In this document: positions 1-9,590 of the stretch, in pieces
Layout: every line of letters starts with the position of its first letter
Numbering within the stretch: the first letter of the stretch is position 1
Source of the DNA: Chloroflexota bacterium
Lineage (GTDB): Bacteria; Chloroflexota; Anaerolineae; J102
Direction: 5' to 3'
Length of the DNA: 64,000 nucleotides
Assembly (NCBI GenBank): GCA_029782215.1
Contig: JAKOVD010000147.1
Coordinates: 1 to 64,000, forward strand
Notes under the pieces: generated by a model
The model's input: only the letters and a program-made list of their open reading frames with translations
Database searches by the model: none
Told to the model about the DNA's origin: nothing
Translations under genes and position numbers: made by a program

Positions 1-88
1 CTCCCTCTGAACCGTCTGGCAGCATCCGGCCCAGCATCGCCGAGACGTCGCCGGCGTCAAGGGCTGCGCAAGCCGCCTCCGGCGGCCC

Positions 89-736
89 TTGACCCCGGCG
101 CCTTGCCTCGGCGCTGCTCAAAACCAGACGCTGCCAGACTCGAAACACTGGTTTCTCCTTACTCTGCTCTCACCCATTTACACACTCTTCTTGACAGATC
201 CCAGCCAGGCCGCTGTGGGCGCCGCCATCGCCGCCTGTCGCTCCCGGCTGCCTTACCCCCTTCTGGGTCTTGACTCCGACAACGGTGGTGAGTTCATCAA
301 CGATAACCTCAAGCGCTACTGCGAGCGCAAGCACATCACCTTCACCCGCTGCCGACCCTACCACAAGAACGACCAGGCGTACGTCGAACAGAAGAACTGG
401 ACCGCCGTCCGCCTGACCGTTGGCTATGACCGCTACGAGGGCCAGGCTGCCTGTGAGGCCCTCGCTGCCCTTTATCAACCCCTCTGCCTCTATCTCAACT
501 TCTTCCAGCCCGTCATGACCCTCGTCGCCAAATACCGGGATGGCGCCAAAGTCCACAAGTGTTACGATACTGCCCAGACCCCCTTTCAGCGGGTCCTCAA
601 TGCCCCTGAGGTCGCCGATCAAAGCAAAGAACTACTCCGCCAACTCTACCTCACTCTCAACCCCCTCGCTCTCCTCCGTCAAATCGAGTCTTGTCAACGG
701 GCGCTCCGGCCACTGGCATCCCGTCTCCCCCCATGA
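89..736 (+). pseudogene. Transposase remnant (integrase-core DDE type), N-terminus missing
   Basis: The readable protein from about codon 36 on looks like the C-terminal half of an integrase-core transposase. It has LGLDSDNGGEFIN (a DDE-family second Asp context), then CRPYHKNDQAYVEQKNW with the expected late Glu, then the conserved tail LYLNFFQPVMTLV and YDTAQTPFQR. The N-terminal DNA-binding part and the first catalytic Asp region are absent, and the first 35 codons do not look like transposase. No terminal inverted repeat is visible on the right side. It is most likely a decayed insertion-sequence fragment. The family is assigned from memory of ISNCY-like elements and is uncertain. Confidence 0.7.
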
Positions 737-875
737 CCTTCTCCCTTCTCAACTCCGGCAGCGAAGCGGGGAACCCAGGTTCCCCGCACCCCTCCTGTCA
801 GACATCCATAGTCATATTCCCATATGAGGCAACGATACCCCTAAAGTAAGATCTTTAGATGAGGCAATACGAATG

Positions 876-980
876 CGTGATAACGTGATGATTTGCAGGA
901 TTCTTCACGTATTACGTGTTGCGCAGTACGCATGACGTGTCACTCCGTGACCGTCCTCTGCCTTCCGTCCTCCGTCTCCC
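876..980. repeat. Heptanucleotide array A (15 units)
   Basis: Fifteen 7-bp units run in unbroken register. Early units are of the type ATTACGT and AGTACGC; the last four belong to a different word family such as GTCCTCC and GCCTTCC. The array lies in the 316-bp gene-free stretch 737-1052 and ends 4 bp before the -35 box of the MaoC-gene promoter. Nothing else was seen in that gap. Confidence 0.8.
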
Positions 981-984
981 GCCG

Positions 985-1014
985 TTGACATCAGCGCGAA
1001 GCGGGGGCTACAAT
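985..1014 (+). promoter_or_regulatory. Candidate sigma-70-type promoter of the MaoC-like gene
   Basis: TTGACA at 985-990 and TACAAT at 1009-1014 are separated by 18 bp. This is a near-consensus housekeeping promoter placed about 30 bp upstream of the ribosome binding site of the gene starting at 1053. Confidence 0.65.
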
Positions 1015-1052
1015 CGACCCCAGACCTTCACCCCACGGACCAGGAGAACCCC

Positions 1053-1520
1053 ATGTCCCAGCTTGCCCGCTCGCGCGGCCTTTACTTCGAGGAATTCCAG
1101 ACCGGCGAAAGCGTCGAAAGCGTTGGCCGCACCATCACCGAGGCCGACATCGTCCAGTTCGCCATGCTTTCGGGCGACTGGAACCAGATCCACACCGACG
1201 CCGAGTACAGCAAGAGCCAGATGACGGGCGAGCGCATCGCCCACGGGCTGCTGGTGCTCTCGGTGGCCACGGGCCTTGCCACCCGGCTCGGCTTCATGGA
1301 GGACACGGTCATGGCCTTCATGGGCCTGGAATGGGAGTTCCGCGGCGCGGTCAAGATCGGGGACACCGTGCACCTGCGCGCCACGATCGCCGAGAAGAAG
1401 GACATGCCGCGGCTGGGCGGCGGCTATGTCACCCTTAAGGTCGAGGTGCTGAACCAGGCTAACGCCAAGGTGCAGCGGGGAACGTGGACGGTGCTGGTCA
1501 AGCACCAGCCGGACGCATAG
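1053..1520 (+). CDS. MaoC-like (hot-dog fold) acyl-CoA dehydratase
   Basis: The 155-residue protein matches the single-domain MaoC/PhaJ family, which hydrates enoyl-CoA to (R)-3-hydroxyacyl-CoA. The catalytic signature Asp-x4-His is visible as D42 and H47 in SGDWNQIHTD, followed by ERIAHGLLVLSVATGL, the usual helix after the active site. The length is that of a stand-alone family member. AGGAG lies 6 bp before the ATG, and a good promoter lies upstream. The gene stands alone; the heptad array at 1525-1580 begins 4 bp after its stop. The precise substrate cannot be read from the sequence. Confidence 0.85.
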   Translation: MSQLARSRGLYFEEFQTGESVESVGRTITEADIVQFAMLSGDWNQIHTDAEYSKSQMTGERIAHGLLVLSVATGLATRLGFMEDTVMAFMGLEWEFRGAVKIGDTVHLRATIAEKKDMPRLGGGYVTLKVEVLNQANAKVQRGTWTVLVKHQPDA

Positions 1521-1524
1521 TCTT

Positions 1525-1580
1525 GTTACGCATTACGGAGTACGCAGTACGCATCACGTACTTCGTACTGCGTAATGCGT
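1525..1580. repeat. Heptanucleotide array B (8 units), largely palindromic
   Basis: Eight 7-bp units in register, for example ATTACGG and AGTACGC. The left and right halves are near reverse complements (TTACGCATTACG against CGTAATGCGTAA), so the transcript could fold into a hairpin. The next partial unit, AAAGG at 1581-1585, acts as the Shine-Dalgarno sequence of the following gene. Confidence 0.8.
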
Positions 1581-1594
1581 AAAGGTTGGCTTTG

Positions 1595-2572
1595 ATGATA
1601 GAGGTTTGCCCTGGCATCTACCAGATCACGATGCCGACGTCGTTTGCGGTCGGCGACGTACACGCCTACCTGCTGCGCGGCGAGCCGCTGACGCTGGTCG
1701 ACACTGGGCTGCACTATCCGCCCAGCCAACGGGCGCTGGCGGCGGGGCTGGCCGAGGCGGGCGTCGCCCCTTCCGACCTGGAACAGATCGTGGTGACGCA
1801 CAGCCACCTCGACCACATGGGGCAGGCGCGCTGGCTGCAGGAGGCCAGCGGGGCCACAGTGCTGGCGCATCCCATCGCCTGCGCCAAGGTCGCCAACCTG
1901 CCCGCCTTCGTCAACGATGCCATCGCCTGGGCCGGCGGGCTGATGGCCGCCGTCGGGCTGCCCGAAGACCAGCACACCGTGGTGAACACCTTCTACGGCA
2001 TCATCCCGCAGATGGCCCAGAACGTGACGGTCGAGCGCTGCCTGGACGAAGGCGACGTGCTGGAGGCAGGCGGGCGGCGGTGGCAGGTGCACTTCTATCC
2101 CGGCCATGCCGGTGATCTGATTGCGCTGTGGCAGCCTGAGGAGTGTCTGCTGCTCGGCAATGACCACCTGCTGGCCAAGATCAGCTCCAATGCCCTGCTG
2201 GAACCGCCGCGGCCCGGCGCTCCTGACCGCCGTCGCCCCCTGATCGAGTACTGGCACTCGCTGGACCGGCTTGACGCCCTGCCGGCCGCGACCATTCTGC
2301 CCGGCCACGGACCGATCATCGACGACCACCACAGTCTGTTGGCCGAACGCCGCGAACGCCGCGACCACCGGCTGGATCGCATCGCCTCTCTGGTGGCGGA
2401 AGCCCCGCGCACCGCCTGGCAGATCGCCGAGGTCCTCTTCCCCCGGCTGCATCGGTCCGACTACTTCCTGGGGATCAGCGAGGTCGTCGGCCACCTGGAC
2501 ATGCTGATCGCCGGTGGCCGGGTCAGGGAGTGGGCGGATGAGCAGCCGCTGCTATATGGGGCCAAGAGGTAA
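1595..2572 (+). CDS. Metallo-beta-lactamase-fold hydrolase
   Basis: A 325-residue MBL-fold protein. The zinc-binding motif HSHLDH (H69, H71, D73, H74) is intact; a later GHAGD and the C-terminal PGHGPIIDD supply the further metal-ligand contexts. The region after about residue 250 resembles the small winged-helix domain of LACTB2/RNase-Z-like hydrolases. A TTG at 1586 is possible, but the ATG at 1595 is preferred because AAAGG at 1581-1585 is then 9 bp upstream. Substrate unknown; thioester or phosphodiester hydrolysis are both possible in the family. Confidence 0.85.
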   Translation: MIEVCPGIYQITMPTSFAVGDVHAYLLRGEPLTLVDTGLHYPPSQRALAAGLAEAGVAPSDLEQIVVTHSHLDHMGQARWLQEASGATVLAHPIACAKVANLPAFVNDAIAWAGGLMAAVGLPEDQHTVVNTFYGIIPQMAQNVTVERCLDEGDVLEAGGRRWQVHFYPGHAGDLIALWQPEECLLLGNDHLLAKISSNALLEPPRPGAPDRRRPLIEYWHSLDRLDALPAATILPGHGPIIDDHHSLLAERRERRDHRLDRIASLVAEAPRTAWQIAEVLFPRLHRSDYFLGISEVVGHLDMLIAGGRVREWADEQPLLYGAKR

Positions 2573-2885
2573 ACTGCGAGACCGATTGAATGGGAAACCG
2601 GGTGAGAGCGCGGTTTGTGGATGTATCTGCCTGTCTGGCATGACCGTGGGCCGAACGCATGGCCGAGAGGACGCCAATGTCGCCTCCCAGGGCGTCATGT
2701 GGAAGCTGGGGATGACGATCGCTCACAATCCCCTCCCTGACCCGACCTGGCTGCGCAGGTCGTCGGCATCATTGCGAACGGTCGCGGAGCCAACTGAGCT
2801 CCTACCCTCAGCGACTTGCCCTTGCTCCCCTCCCTGACGGTCGTGGTACGGATTGGGCGGCCACGGGGGGACCGCCCCTACTGCC
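2573..2885. other. Gene-free stretch
   Basis: About 310 bp without a convincing gene. An open frame across 2514-2837 has no ribosome binding site and an implausible composition. Around 2806-2826 there are three weak 7-bp units (GACTTGC-like) related to array C. No terminator with a T-tract was found. Confidence 0.5.
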
Positions 2886-2941
2886 ACTTGCGACCTGCGA
2901 CTTGCCCTTGCCCCGCCACCCGCTACCCGTCTCCCGCTACC
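2886..2941. repeat. Heptanucleotide array C (8 units) overlapping the hutI stop
   Basis: Eight 7-bp units on the plus strand, from ACTTGCG and ACCTGCG to CGCTACC. The array runs into the 3' end of hutI, so the last codons of that gene (VAGDG and the TAG stop) are written in repeat units. Confidence 0.75.
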
Positions 2942-4233
2942 CTTTTCCCCCGCTTATAGACCGCTGTGACGGGGTTGGTGCCGTAGCGATAGGCGAGATC
3001 GCGGTAGTCGGCGGCGTCCAGGATCAGGAAGTCGGCCTGGTAGCCAGGCGCCAGGGCGCCCACGCGGCGGCCCAGCCGCAGGGCGTGGGCGGCATTGAGC
3101 GTCGCCGCCGTCAGGGCCTCGGCCGGGGACAGATGCATGAAACGCGTGGCCAGGGCCATCATCATCGGCATCGATTCGCACCAGGTGGTGCCGGGATTGA
3201 GGTCGGTGGCCAGGGCGACGGCGCCCCCGCAGTCGATCAGGCGCCGCGCCGGGGCGAAGTGCGTGGAGCCCAGGCCGAAGGGCGTGCCGGGCAGGACCAC
3301 GCCCACCGTGGGTGAGGCCGCCAGCCGCTTGAGCTCGTCGTCTCCCGTGCGGACCAGGTGGTCCACCGACACCGCGCCCAGCTCCACCGCCAGGGTGGTA
3401 CCGCCCATGGGCTCAAACTCGTCGACGTGCAGCTTCAGGTCCAGGCCGTGGGCTTGCGCTGCCTCCAGGATGCGGCGGGTTTGGGCCACGTCGAACACGC
3501 CGCGCTCGCAGAAGACATCACAGAAGGCGACCGCACGCCGCTGGTACACGGGGCCGTCCTCCGGGGTCACCGTATACAACAGGTAGGCCAGCTCGGGCAG
3601 CATCTCCTCCACGATCAGATCGACGTAGGCATCGGTGCGGCCGCGGTACTCGGGTGGCACGGCATGGGCGCCCAGGAAGGTAGGCGCCAGGTCGATCGGC
3701 TGCTGCTCGTCGAGCACGGCGATGGCGTCAAGCATCTTGCGCTCGTCCTCCAGCGCCAGCCCGTAGCCGGTCTTGATCTCGGCCGTGGTGGTGCCGAATG
3801 CCAGCATGCGGTCCAGGCGGCGCCGGGTCTCGGCGACAAGCTGGTCCAGCGAAGCCGCCCGCGTGGCCCGCACCGTCGACACGATGCCGCCGCCTGCAGC
3901 CATGATCTCCATATAGGTGGCGCCGGCCAGACGCTGCTCGAACTCAGCGCAGCGGTCGCCTGCCCACACGGCGTGGGTGTGCGGGTCGATAAAGCCCGGC
4001 ACGACGGCGCGGCCGCCGCCATCCACGACCTCGACCGCCGCGTAGCGCGCTTCCAGATCATCCTGAGGTCCGGCGGCGACGATCTGCCCCTGCCGGACGG
4101 CCAGCGCGGCTTGTCTGACCAGGGTCAGCTCGCCCATGGCGGCGCCCTTGCGGGCCTGGCTGCTGGCGGGAGGCGTGGCGAGCTGGCCGATATGGGTCAG
4201 AAGCAGGTCGACGGTTTCCATGGCCTTTAGCAC
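2923..4233 (-). CDS. hutI: Imidazolonepropionase
   Basis: Imidazolonepropionase opens the imidazolone ring in histidine degradation to give N-formimino-L-glutamate. The 436-residue protein has the amidohydrolase HxH motif in PGFIDPHTHAVW (H85, H87), EIKTGYGL, LGAHAVPPEY, KLHVDEFEP and ATDLNPGTTW, all diagnostic of HutI. The listed start is a GTG 3 bp after the preceding gene; ATG at 4221 (METVDLLL) is equally possible and neither has a clean ribosome binding site. The C-terminus lies in a heptad array. No other hut gene is in the window, so the rest of the pathway must be elsewhere. Confidence 0.92.
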   Translation of the reverse strand: MLKAMETVDLLLTHIGQLATPPASSQARKGAAMGELTLVRQAALAVRQGQIVAAGPQDDLEARYAAVEVVDGGGRAVVPGFIDPHTHAVWAGDRCAEFEQRLAGATYMEIMAAGGGIVSTVRATRAASLDQLVAETRRRLDRMLAFGTTTAEIKTGYGLALEDERKMLDAIAVLDEQQPIDLAPTFLGAHAVPPEYRGRTDAYVDLIVEEMLPELAYLLYTVTPEDGPVYQRRAVAFCDVFCERGVFDVAQTRRILEAAQAHGLDLKLHVDEFEPMGGTTLAVELGAVSVDHLVRTGDDELKRLAASPTVGVVLPGTPFGLGSTHFAPARRLIDCGGAVALATDLNPGTTWCESMPMMMALATRFMHLSPAEALTAATLNAAHALRLGRRVGALAPGYQADFLILDAADYRDLAYRYGTNPVTAVYKRGKRVAGDG

Positions 4234-4236
4234 TAT

Positions 4237-7161
4237 TCAGCGACAACTACGCGAAGGGACGTCCTGCACCGGCGCCAGGGTAAGCCCGCTGGCGCCGTGC
4301 GTCCAGATGTTGGGGTAGGTGGCGACGCCGTCCACGTCGGTCCAGAAATAGATGCGGTGGGCGGGGTCGTTGGCGGCGCTGACGTCGATGTCGTTGAAGT
4401 CATAGACCAGCCAGGACAGACCGTTCGCGCTGTAGGTGCGGGTGACACCCACGGGCGCCTGCGCCCGCCCGTCATCGACGCCGTTGTCGACGGCCGCGTG
4501 CAGCCGCGCCACCGGCTGCGGCCGCACCGTGGAAGCCAGCGCCCGCAGCGTGTCCTGGACGAACAGGTAGGTCGTGAGGTTGGCCTTCCTGGCCACCGTC
4601 ACCGGATCGCCGTTGTAGGGCCACAGGATCTCGATCCTGGCATCGATAGCCGAAGGGGCCGTGGTGGTCGTGCCCGTGGGGACATCCAGTTGGGGCGCCA
4701 GGGTGCGGGCATCCACGCCGTGCGTCCAGATGTTGCGCCGGGTCTCGACGCCGTCTACGGTGACGAAGAACTGCAAGCGGTTGGCCGGATTGCGGGCGGC
4801 GCTCACGTCGACGTCGTTGAAGTCCCAGACCGTGACCGTGCGGCCGCCAAGCACCGTCGCGCGCGGCTGACCCACGGCGACGGGTCGCGCGGGCTCGTTG
4901 TTGAGCGCCTTCCACAGGCGGACGACGCCGCTGTAGTTGCAGGTTACCGGCTCTAGAGCCGCGTTCTGGTAGAGATGCGCCGTGATGTTGGCCAGCCTGG
5001 CGTCACTCACCGCAGCGCCGCCATGCGGCCACACGATCTCGATCTTGGCGATGACAGGCGTCGGGACCGGTGTGGCGGTGGGGGTGCGCGTCGGCGTTGG
5101 CGACGAGGTTGGTGTGCGCGTCGGAACCGCCGTGGGGGTGGGGGTCGGGGTGTTGGTTGCCGTAGCCGTGGCCGTCGGTGTACGTGTGGGGGTGGAGGTC
5201 GCGGTCGGCGTCCAGGTGGGGGTGGCGGTTGGTGTGGAAGTGGGCGTGCGCGTGGGAGTCTGTGTGGCGGTCGCTGTGGGCGTGGGTGTGGCCGTGGCCG
5301 TCGGCGTCGCCGTCAGAAGCAGCATCGGCGTGGCGGAGGGGCTGGCAGCCGTGGTCGCGGTGGGCGTCACCATAGTTATCGCGGTGGGCGTGGACGTCGA
5401 CGTGGGTGTGGGCGTCGGCGTGGCAGTCGTCGTCGGGCTGGCGGTCGCCGTAGGCGTGGGCGTGAGGGTTGGCGTTGCCGTAGGTGTCGACGTCACCGAG
5501 GGCAGGGCGGTGGGGGTGCGGGTAGGCGTCCGTGTGGGTGTCGCCATCGGGCATTGGCCGGCGGCAAAGATGTCCAGGCTGCCGGCCTGGTAGGCTGAGA
5601 CGTAGATGCGCCCGTTCACCACCGCGATCCCCTGGCCGCCGTGTTCCACACCCTGCGCTGCCAGGGGCAGGGTGCTCACCAGGGTCCCGCTGGCGGCATC
5701 GACGATCATGAGTCGGCTGCCGGCGGCGTCGACGGCAAGCACCTGGCGCGCCAGGGAATTGTAGGCCAGCGCATAGGGCGGGGCCGGCAGCAGCAGACGC
5801 TGGAGCTGCACCCCGGTTGAGGCGTCGAGCACCAGGATGCTGCTGGCCGTGCGGCTGCCGACGTAGAGCCGGTTACGCGACGGGTCGTAGGCGATGCCGA
5901 ACGCGTCGCCCCCGGTCACGGGTCCAAAGGTGGCCTGCAGCGCGCCGTCGGCGCCCACCACGCTGACATACCCGTCGAGATGGGTCACGTAGGCCCGGTC
6001 GGGCAGAGCCAGAGCCAATGCCGGCAGCGGATGCACAGACACAGAGGTCAGGCGATACTCAGCCGTCAGGTCGAAGACGCTGACGCTGTTGTCTCCGTAG
6101 TTGGCCACGTAGAGGCGGTCGCCGTCAGCAGAGGCGCCCCAGGGCAGGCTGCCGGTGTTAAGCAAGGCGACCTGGCGCGCCGTCGCGGTGTCGATGACGG
6201 CGACGGAGCTGCTGTCGCGGTTGGCGAGGTAGGCAAGGCCCTGCCAATAGGCGACGCCGTTGGCGCCGCTGCCCGTGGTAGCCGCCACCTGCACGGTCCC
6301 ATCCGGCGCCGCTATGGCCAGCGCAGAATTGACCTGAAGGCCCACAAAGGCGGTGCCGGAGGCATCGGCAGCCACCCCACGGGCGCCTGCGCCCACCACA
6401 ACCCGACCGAGAGGTCGCGTCAGACAGCGATCCGGGGTGGGAGTGGCGGTGGGTGTGCGCGTGGGGGTCATGGTGGGGGTGGGTGTAGCCGTGGGCGTCA
6501 GGGTGGGCGTGAGCGTGGGCGTCGGAGGCGTGGCCAACACAGGGAGAAGCTCAGGTCTTATGTTGAGCAATTCGACGGCACTGGCGCGCAACCAGGCCGG
6601 CTGCGCCGCCACGCAGCACACTGCATACCACTGGCCATCGCTGTTCTTGCCCAGCACGGTGAACTGGCTGCCCTTGACGGCTGTGCTTACGCGAACATAG
6701 CCATCGCCCGGTCCACTCAATAGAGGCGTCTGGTTGGCCGTCACGCGCACCAGAGGCACCGGCGTCGCAGTGAGCGTAGGCGTCGGCGTACGAGTCGCCG
6801 TCGGGGTGGGCGTGGGGGTGAGCGTCGGCGTCGGCGTCAAGGTCGGGTACTGAATCATCATGTCCAGGTAGGGCCGCTCCAGGATAGGCGCCCCCTCGCT
6901 GCTGGTCATCGCCGCCGCCAGCACCCCGGTGCTTGTGTTGCGCAGCATCAGCCCGTAGTTGCGGGCAGGATTGGCCTGCCACTCCCGCACCACGTCCGTG
7001 ATATCGACGCGCATTTCCGCACCCGCCGGCAGCAGCCCCGAGCCCACCTGCAGTGAAGCGGCATCGTCTTCCCCCTGCGCTCCCGGCGCTCCCCAGGCCT
7101 CGGTGGCGTTCGCCATCAGGTAGGTGGCTGCCGCCGTCCAGGGTCGCAGCAGCTTGTGCAC
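4237..7161 (-). CDS. Exported modular protein, C-terminal part: DNRLRE half, SH3-like, beta-propeller, two tandem NIWTHG domains
   Basis: This 974-codon frame is in the same reading frame as the gene ending at 7177 and is separated from it by one TAG and five codons. Order: C-terminal half of a DNRLRE-type beta-sandwich ([17 protein letters not shown]); Thr-Pro linker; bacterial SH3-like segment ([28 protein letters not shown]); a second linker; a YVTN/YncE-like beta-propeller with [15 protein letters not shown]; a linker of well over 100 residues rich in TPT; and two tandem copies of a domain of about 115 residues, each with IEI-x-WP, FND-x-DVSAA and NIWTHG. It starts mid-domain and has no signal peptide, so it is probably not an independent gene. 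Likely role is cell-surface binding. Confidence 0.7.
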   Translation of the reverse strand: MHKLLRPWTAAATYLMANATEAWGAPGAQGEDDAASLQVGSGLLPAGAEMRVDITDVVREWQANPARNYGLMLRNTSTGVLAAAMTSSEGAPILERPYLDMMIQYPTLTPTPTLTPTPTPTATRTPTPTLTATPVPLVRVTANQTPLLSGPGDGYVRVSTAVKGSQFTVLGKNSDGQWYAVCCVAAQPAWLRASAVELLNIRPELLPVLATPPTPTLTPTLTPTATPTPTMTPTRTPTATPTPDRCLTRPLGRVVVGAGARGVAADASGTAFVGLQVNSALAIAAPDGTVQVAATTGSGANGVAYWQGLAYLANRDSSSVAVIDTATARQVALLNTGSLPWGASADGDRLYVANYGDNSVSVFDLTAEYRLTSVSVHPLPALALALPDRAYVTHLDGYVSVVGADGALQATFGPVTGGDAFGIAYDPSRNRLYVGSRTASSILVLDASTGVQLQRLLLPAPPYALAYNSLARQVLAVDAAGSRLMIVDAASGTLVSTLPLAAQGVEHGGQGIAVVNGRIYVSAYQAGSLDIFAAGQCPMATPTRTPTRTPTALPSVTSTPTATPTLTPTPTATASPTTTATPTPTPTSTSTPTAITMVTPTATTAASPSATPMLLLTATPTATATPTPTATATQTPTRTPTSTPTATPTWTPTATSTPTRTPTATATATNTPTPTPTAVPTRTPTSSPTPTRTPTATPVPTPVIAKIEIVWPHGGAAVSDARLANITAHLYQNAALEPVTCNYSGVVRLWKALNNEPARPVAVGQPRATVLGGRTVTVWDFNDVDVSAARNPANRLQFFVTVDGVETRRNIWTHGVDARTLAPQLDVPTGTTTTAPSAIDARIEILWPYNGDPVTVARKANLTTYLFVQDTLRALASTVRPQPVARLHAAVDNGVDDGRAQAPVGVTRTYSANGLSWLVYDFNDIDVSAANDPAHRIYFWTDVDGVATYPNIWTHGASGLTLAPVQDVPSRSCR

Positions 7162-7176
7162 GAATAGCGTGGGGGT

Positions 7177-7179
7177 CTA
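7177..7179 (-). other. In-frame TAG inside a DNRLRE domain
   Basis: On the minus strand the codons run through KRADTRP, TAG, TPTLF, then VHKLLRPW with no frame change (9381 and 7161 are in the same phase). DNRLRE domains normally run straight through this point, with a phrase like VHRVLRPW after the strand LVLK. The stop therefore interrupts one domain. A nonsense mutation, a base-calling error or readthrough are all possible. Confidence 0.75.
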
Positions 7180-9381
7180 CGGGCGGGTATCCGCGCGCTT
7201 GAGCACCAGGCTGGCGTTCTGCACGCGCGAGTCAGGAGGCAGCGCGCCCAGGTCGAAGCGGATGAGGGTCGAACGGATATTGTCGCGTTCGGCAAACAGC
7301 AACGGATCGGCGGCGAAGCTCAACCGCTGTTCGGCGGCGTAGCTGCTGAGCGTCGTGTCAAGCGCCCCCTGGTATCCTCCCACCCCCTGCTGGATTCGAA
7401 AAGGGGCCACGCTCCCCGGCGCCGCCGTTGCCGTGCCGGTGGGCGTCAACGTGGGCGTGGTGGATGGCGGTGGCGTGGGGCTCGGGCCAGGCCGGACAAC
7501 CACCATCTGGAAGATGTCGTCGATGCCATCGGCGCGGTCGAGCTGGAGGTCGAACCCGACCGCCCGGCTGTCCTTGCGCGCTTTGGGCAGGCCGTTGGCC
7601 AGGCGGGCATCGCTGAGCGAAAACACCTTTTCCTGCCAGGTATTTGTGCCGGTGAGCTTGACCGTGCCGGCCAGCTTCTTGCCGCCAAGGCTGTCGTACC
7701 AGAGCTTCCACTCACCACCGCCTGGGTGGTCGAAATAGGTCACGGCGACATCGACGCTGCGGCCCAAACGCGCGGCAACATCATCATTGAGGTCCAGGTT
7801 GAACGCGGGCCAATCGTCGGTGGTCTTGCGGGCAAAAGCCCCCCGCCAGTCCGACCGATCCGGGCCCACATCATAGACGGCCGTGGCGGCGTCGATGGCG
7901 TTCACGGCGTCCTGGGCCTTCCTCGTGTCGTAGGGCAGGGTCTCCAGCTCCGAGGTCAGATACCAGGAGTAGTCGTAGACATCGGGACACCAAAGGAGAA
8001 CCGGCTGTTCATCGGCGCCGCGCCACGGCCCCCGGAACGCAATCCAGGCATCGGGTGTGCTGGCCGATGAGCGCCCCACATAGCGGTTGAAGAACTCCCA
8101 GGGCGCCTTCCAGCGCACGTTGCCAACCTCGCCGCCCTGATCGGCGCTCCTGTCGTTGAAGGGCAACACGTAGTCAGCGCGCTTGTCCAGGGCGTTGAAC
8201 ATCGCCCACCAGGTGAAGATCTCCGTGGGCAGAGGCGGCACCCGGCCCGTTTTGTCGGAGCGGTTGTTGAATTCAAAGCCGATCGGCACCACGCCAGCGT
8301 TGACCGGCAGCGGCGCCCAATGCGTGATATAGGCCGCATCGGCGTTGGGCGAGGCATTGCTGAAGTCAGGCTGTGTGCTTAGTCCCCAGAAACAAACCCC
8401 GGCATCGCTGCCGCGATTGGAGCGGTAGTCGCTGGTCAGCGAGGTGACCACCAGCCCCACCCCGCGGCTCACCGCGTAACGGACCAAGTCGGCGCGTCTG
8501 CCTTCGGCAAAGGCGGCATTGATGAGGGTGGTCAGCGCCTGCTTGCCCCGGAAGGCGTCGGCATAGGCGGCCACGATGTCCTTGTGGTACGCCTCCCAAA
8601 GGGCATCGGTGTACCCCGCATCCATGTACGCCTTCTCCTGGGCGTCTTTGTCGCAGACGGTGGCCGTACCCGGCCAGGGCACAGGCTCGCCGGCGAAGCC
8701 GACGCCGATCTCGACGGCTGCGATGCGGTTGGAATCGCGATAGCGGTCGCCCAGGGCCTTGATCATGTCGACAAGGCCCTGCTTGACGCCCGGATCGAGG
8801 TAGTTCATGCGCTGGCGCCGCTCGTCGTCCGGGGTCGGACAGCGATCCGAAGGCGCGACCTGCACAGGATGGTACTGCGATGCCAGCGTCCACGACGGAG
8901 CGCAGGCATCCACGCCATCCTCACAGCGCAGCACCACGCGCACGATGGCCTTCTTGCCCGGCGCCAGGTTGTTTAGCGCCCCATCCAACAGACTCCAGTT
9001 GCGGCTGCCCCTGGTCTGATCCTCGATCTGCCGCCAGGGGATGAAGAGATGGCTCCCCTGGCTATAGGTGAAATCGTTGCCCGCCAGACGTTGCTGGTCA
9101 TAGCCCACGTACATGCCAGCCGTGAAAGAGGGGAGAACTGCTGCCTCGGTGACAGGAGTCTCCGCGGCCGGCGTCGGGGTTGCCGTGGGCCCAGGTGTCG
9201 CCGTGGCTGCTGCCGGCGGCTCCGTCGCTGCGACTGTAGGTGTCGCCGGAGGCGTGGCCGTCGGGGACGGCGCCGGCGGCGCCCACAGCAGCCGCCAGAT
9301 CAGCCAAAAGCCCGCAATGGCCACCAACAGCAACGCCACGAGGACCCAAATGTAGCGCCGCGACGGGTTCGAAGCACGCAT
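7177..9381 (-). CDS. Exported protein with TIM-barrel glycosidase-like domain, ends in half a DNRLRE domain
   Basis: The 734-residue frame begins at ATG 9381 with GGAG 5 bp upstream. A single N-terminal membrane segment (about residues 9-32) is followed by a Pro-Thr-Ala linker. A large domain then resembles the catalytic barrel of GH42-like proteins (YVGYDQQRLAG, IPWRQIEDQ, AAVEIGVGFAGEP, YVLPFNDRS); no catalytic pair can be asserted. After a short TPT linker comes the first half of a DNRLRE domain (LIRFDLGALPPDSRVQNA), cut by an in-frame TAG at 7179-7177. Without the stop the two parts make one protein of about 1,714 residues. It lies in the polysaccharide cluster and resembles the protein at 12654-15329. 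Confidence 0.7.
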   Translation of the reverse strand: MRASNPSRRYIWVLVALLLVAIAGFWLIWRLLWAPPAPSPTATPPATPTVAATEPPAAATATPGPTATPTPAAETPVTEAAVLPSFTAGMYVGYDQQRLAGNDFTYSQGSHLFIPWRQIEDQTRGSRNWSLLDGALNNLAPGKKAIVRVVLRCEDGVDACAPSWTLASQYHPVQVAPSDRCPTPDDERRQRMNYLDPGVKQGLVDMIKALGDRYRDSNRIAAVEIGVGFAGEPVPWPGTATVCDKDAQEKAYMDAGYTDALWEAYHKDIVAAYADAFRGKQALTTLINAAFAEGRRADLVRYAVSRGVGLVVTSLTSDYRSNRGSDAGVCFWGLSTQPDFSNASPNADAAYITHWAPLPVNAGVVPIGFEFNNRSDKTGRVPPLPTEIFTWWAMFNALDKRADYVLPFNDRSADQGGEVGNVRWKAPWEFFNRYVGRSSASTPDAWIAFRGPWRGADEQPVLLWCPDVYDYSWYLTSELETLPYDTRKAQDAVNAIDAATAVYDVGPDRSDWRGAFARKTTDDWPAFNLDLNDDVAARLGRSVDVAVTYFDHPGGGEWKLWYDSLGGKKLAGTVKLTGTNTWQEKVFSLSDARLANGLPKARKDSRAVGFDLQLDRADGIDDIFQMVVVRPGPSPTPPPSTTPTLTPTGTATAAPGSVAPFRIQQGVGGYQGALDTTLSSYAAEQRLSFAADPLLFAERDNIRSTLIRFDLGALPPDSRVQNASLVLKRADTRP

Positions 9382-9590
9382 CAAGACTCCAAATCATGCA
9401 CCCTTGGGGGGCGAGTGCACGGTGCCAGGCAAAGGGGGGAAGCACACCCACGATAGCAGCCCGTTTGACGGACAGCGCACCGGGGGAAGGAAGGAAGGGG
9501 TTTCGGTGTGACGCCGCTTCAGGCGCACTGGAATGGATTATAGGCCAGCCGATGGCAACCCGTCCAGCCTGCGGCCTGCGGTGAAGGTTC

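Noticed and set aside
1-88. Left end of an insertion sequence
   Set aside because: No terminal inverted repeat or transposase-like codons could be recognised in this part.
2514-2837. 107-codon frame after the MBL-fold gene
   Set aside because: It begins inside the MBL gene, has no ribosome binding site and does not resemble a protein.
5050-5560. DNA-level tandem repeat with possible non-coding role
   Set aside because: It is the codon pattern of the Thr-Pro linker in the exported protein; the frame is kept throughout.
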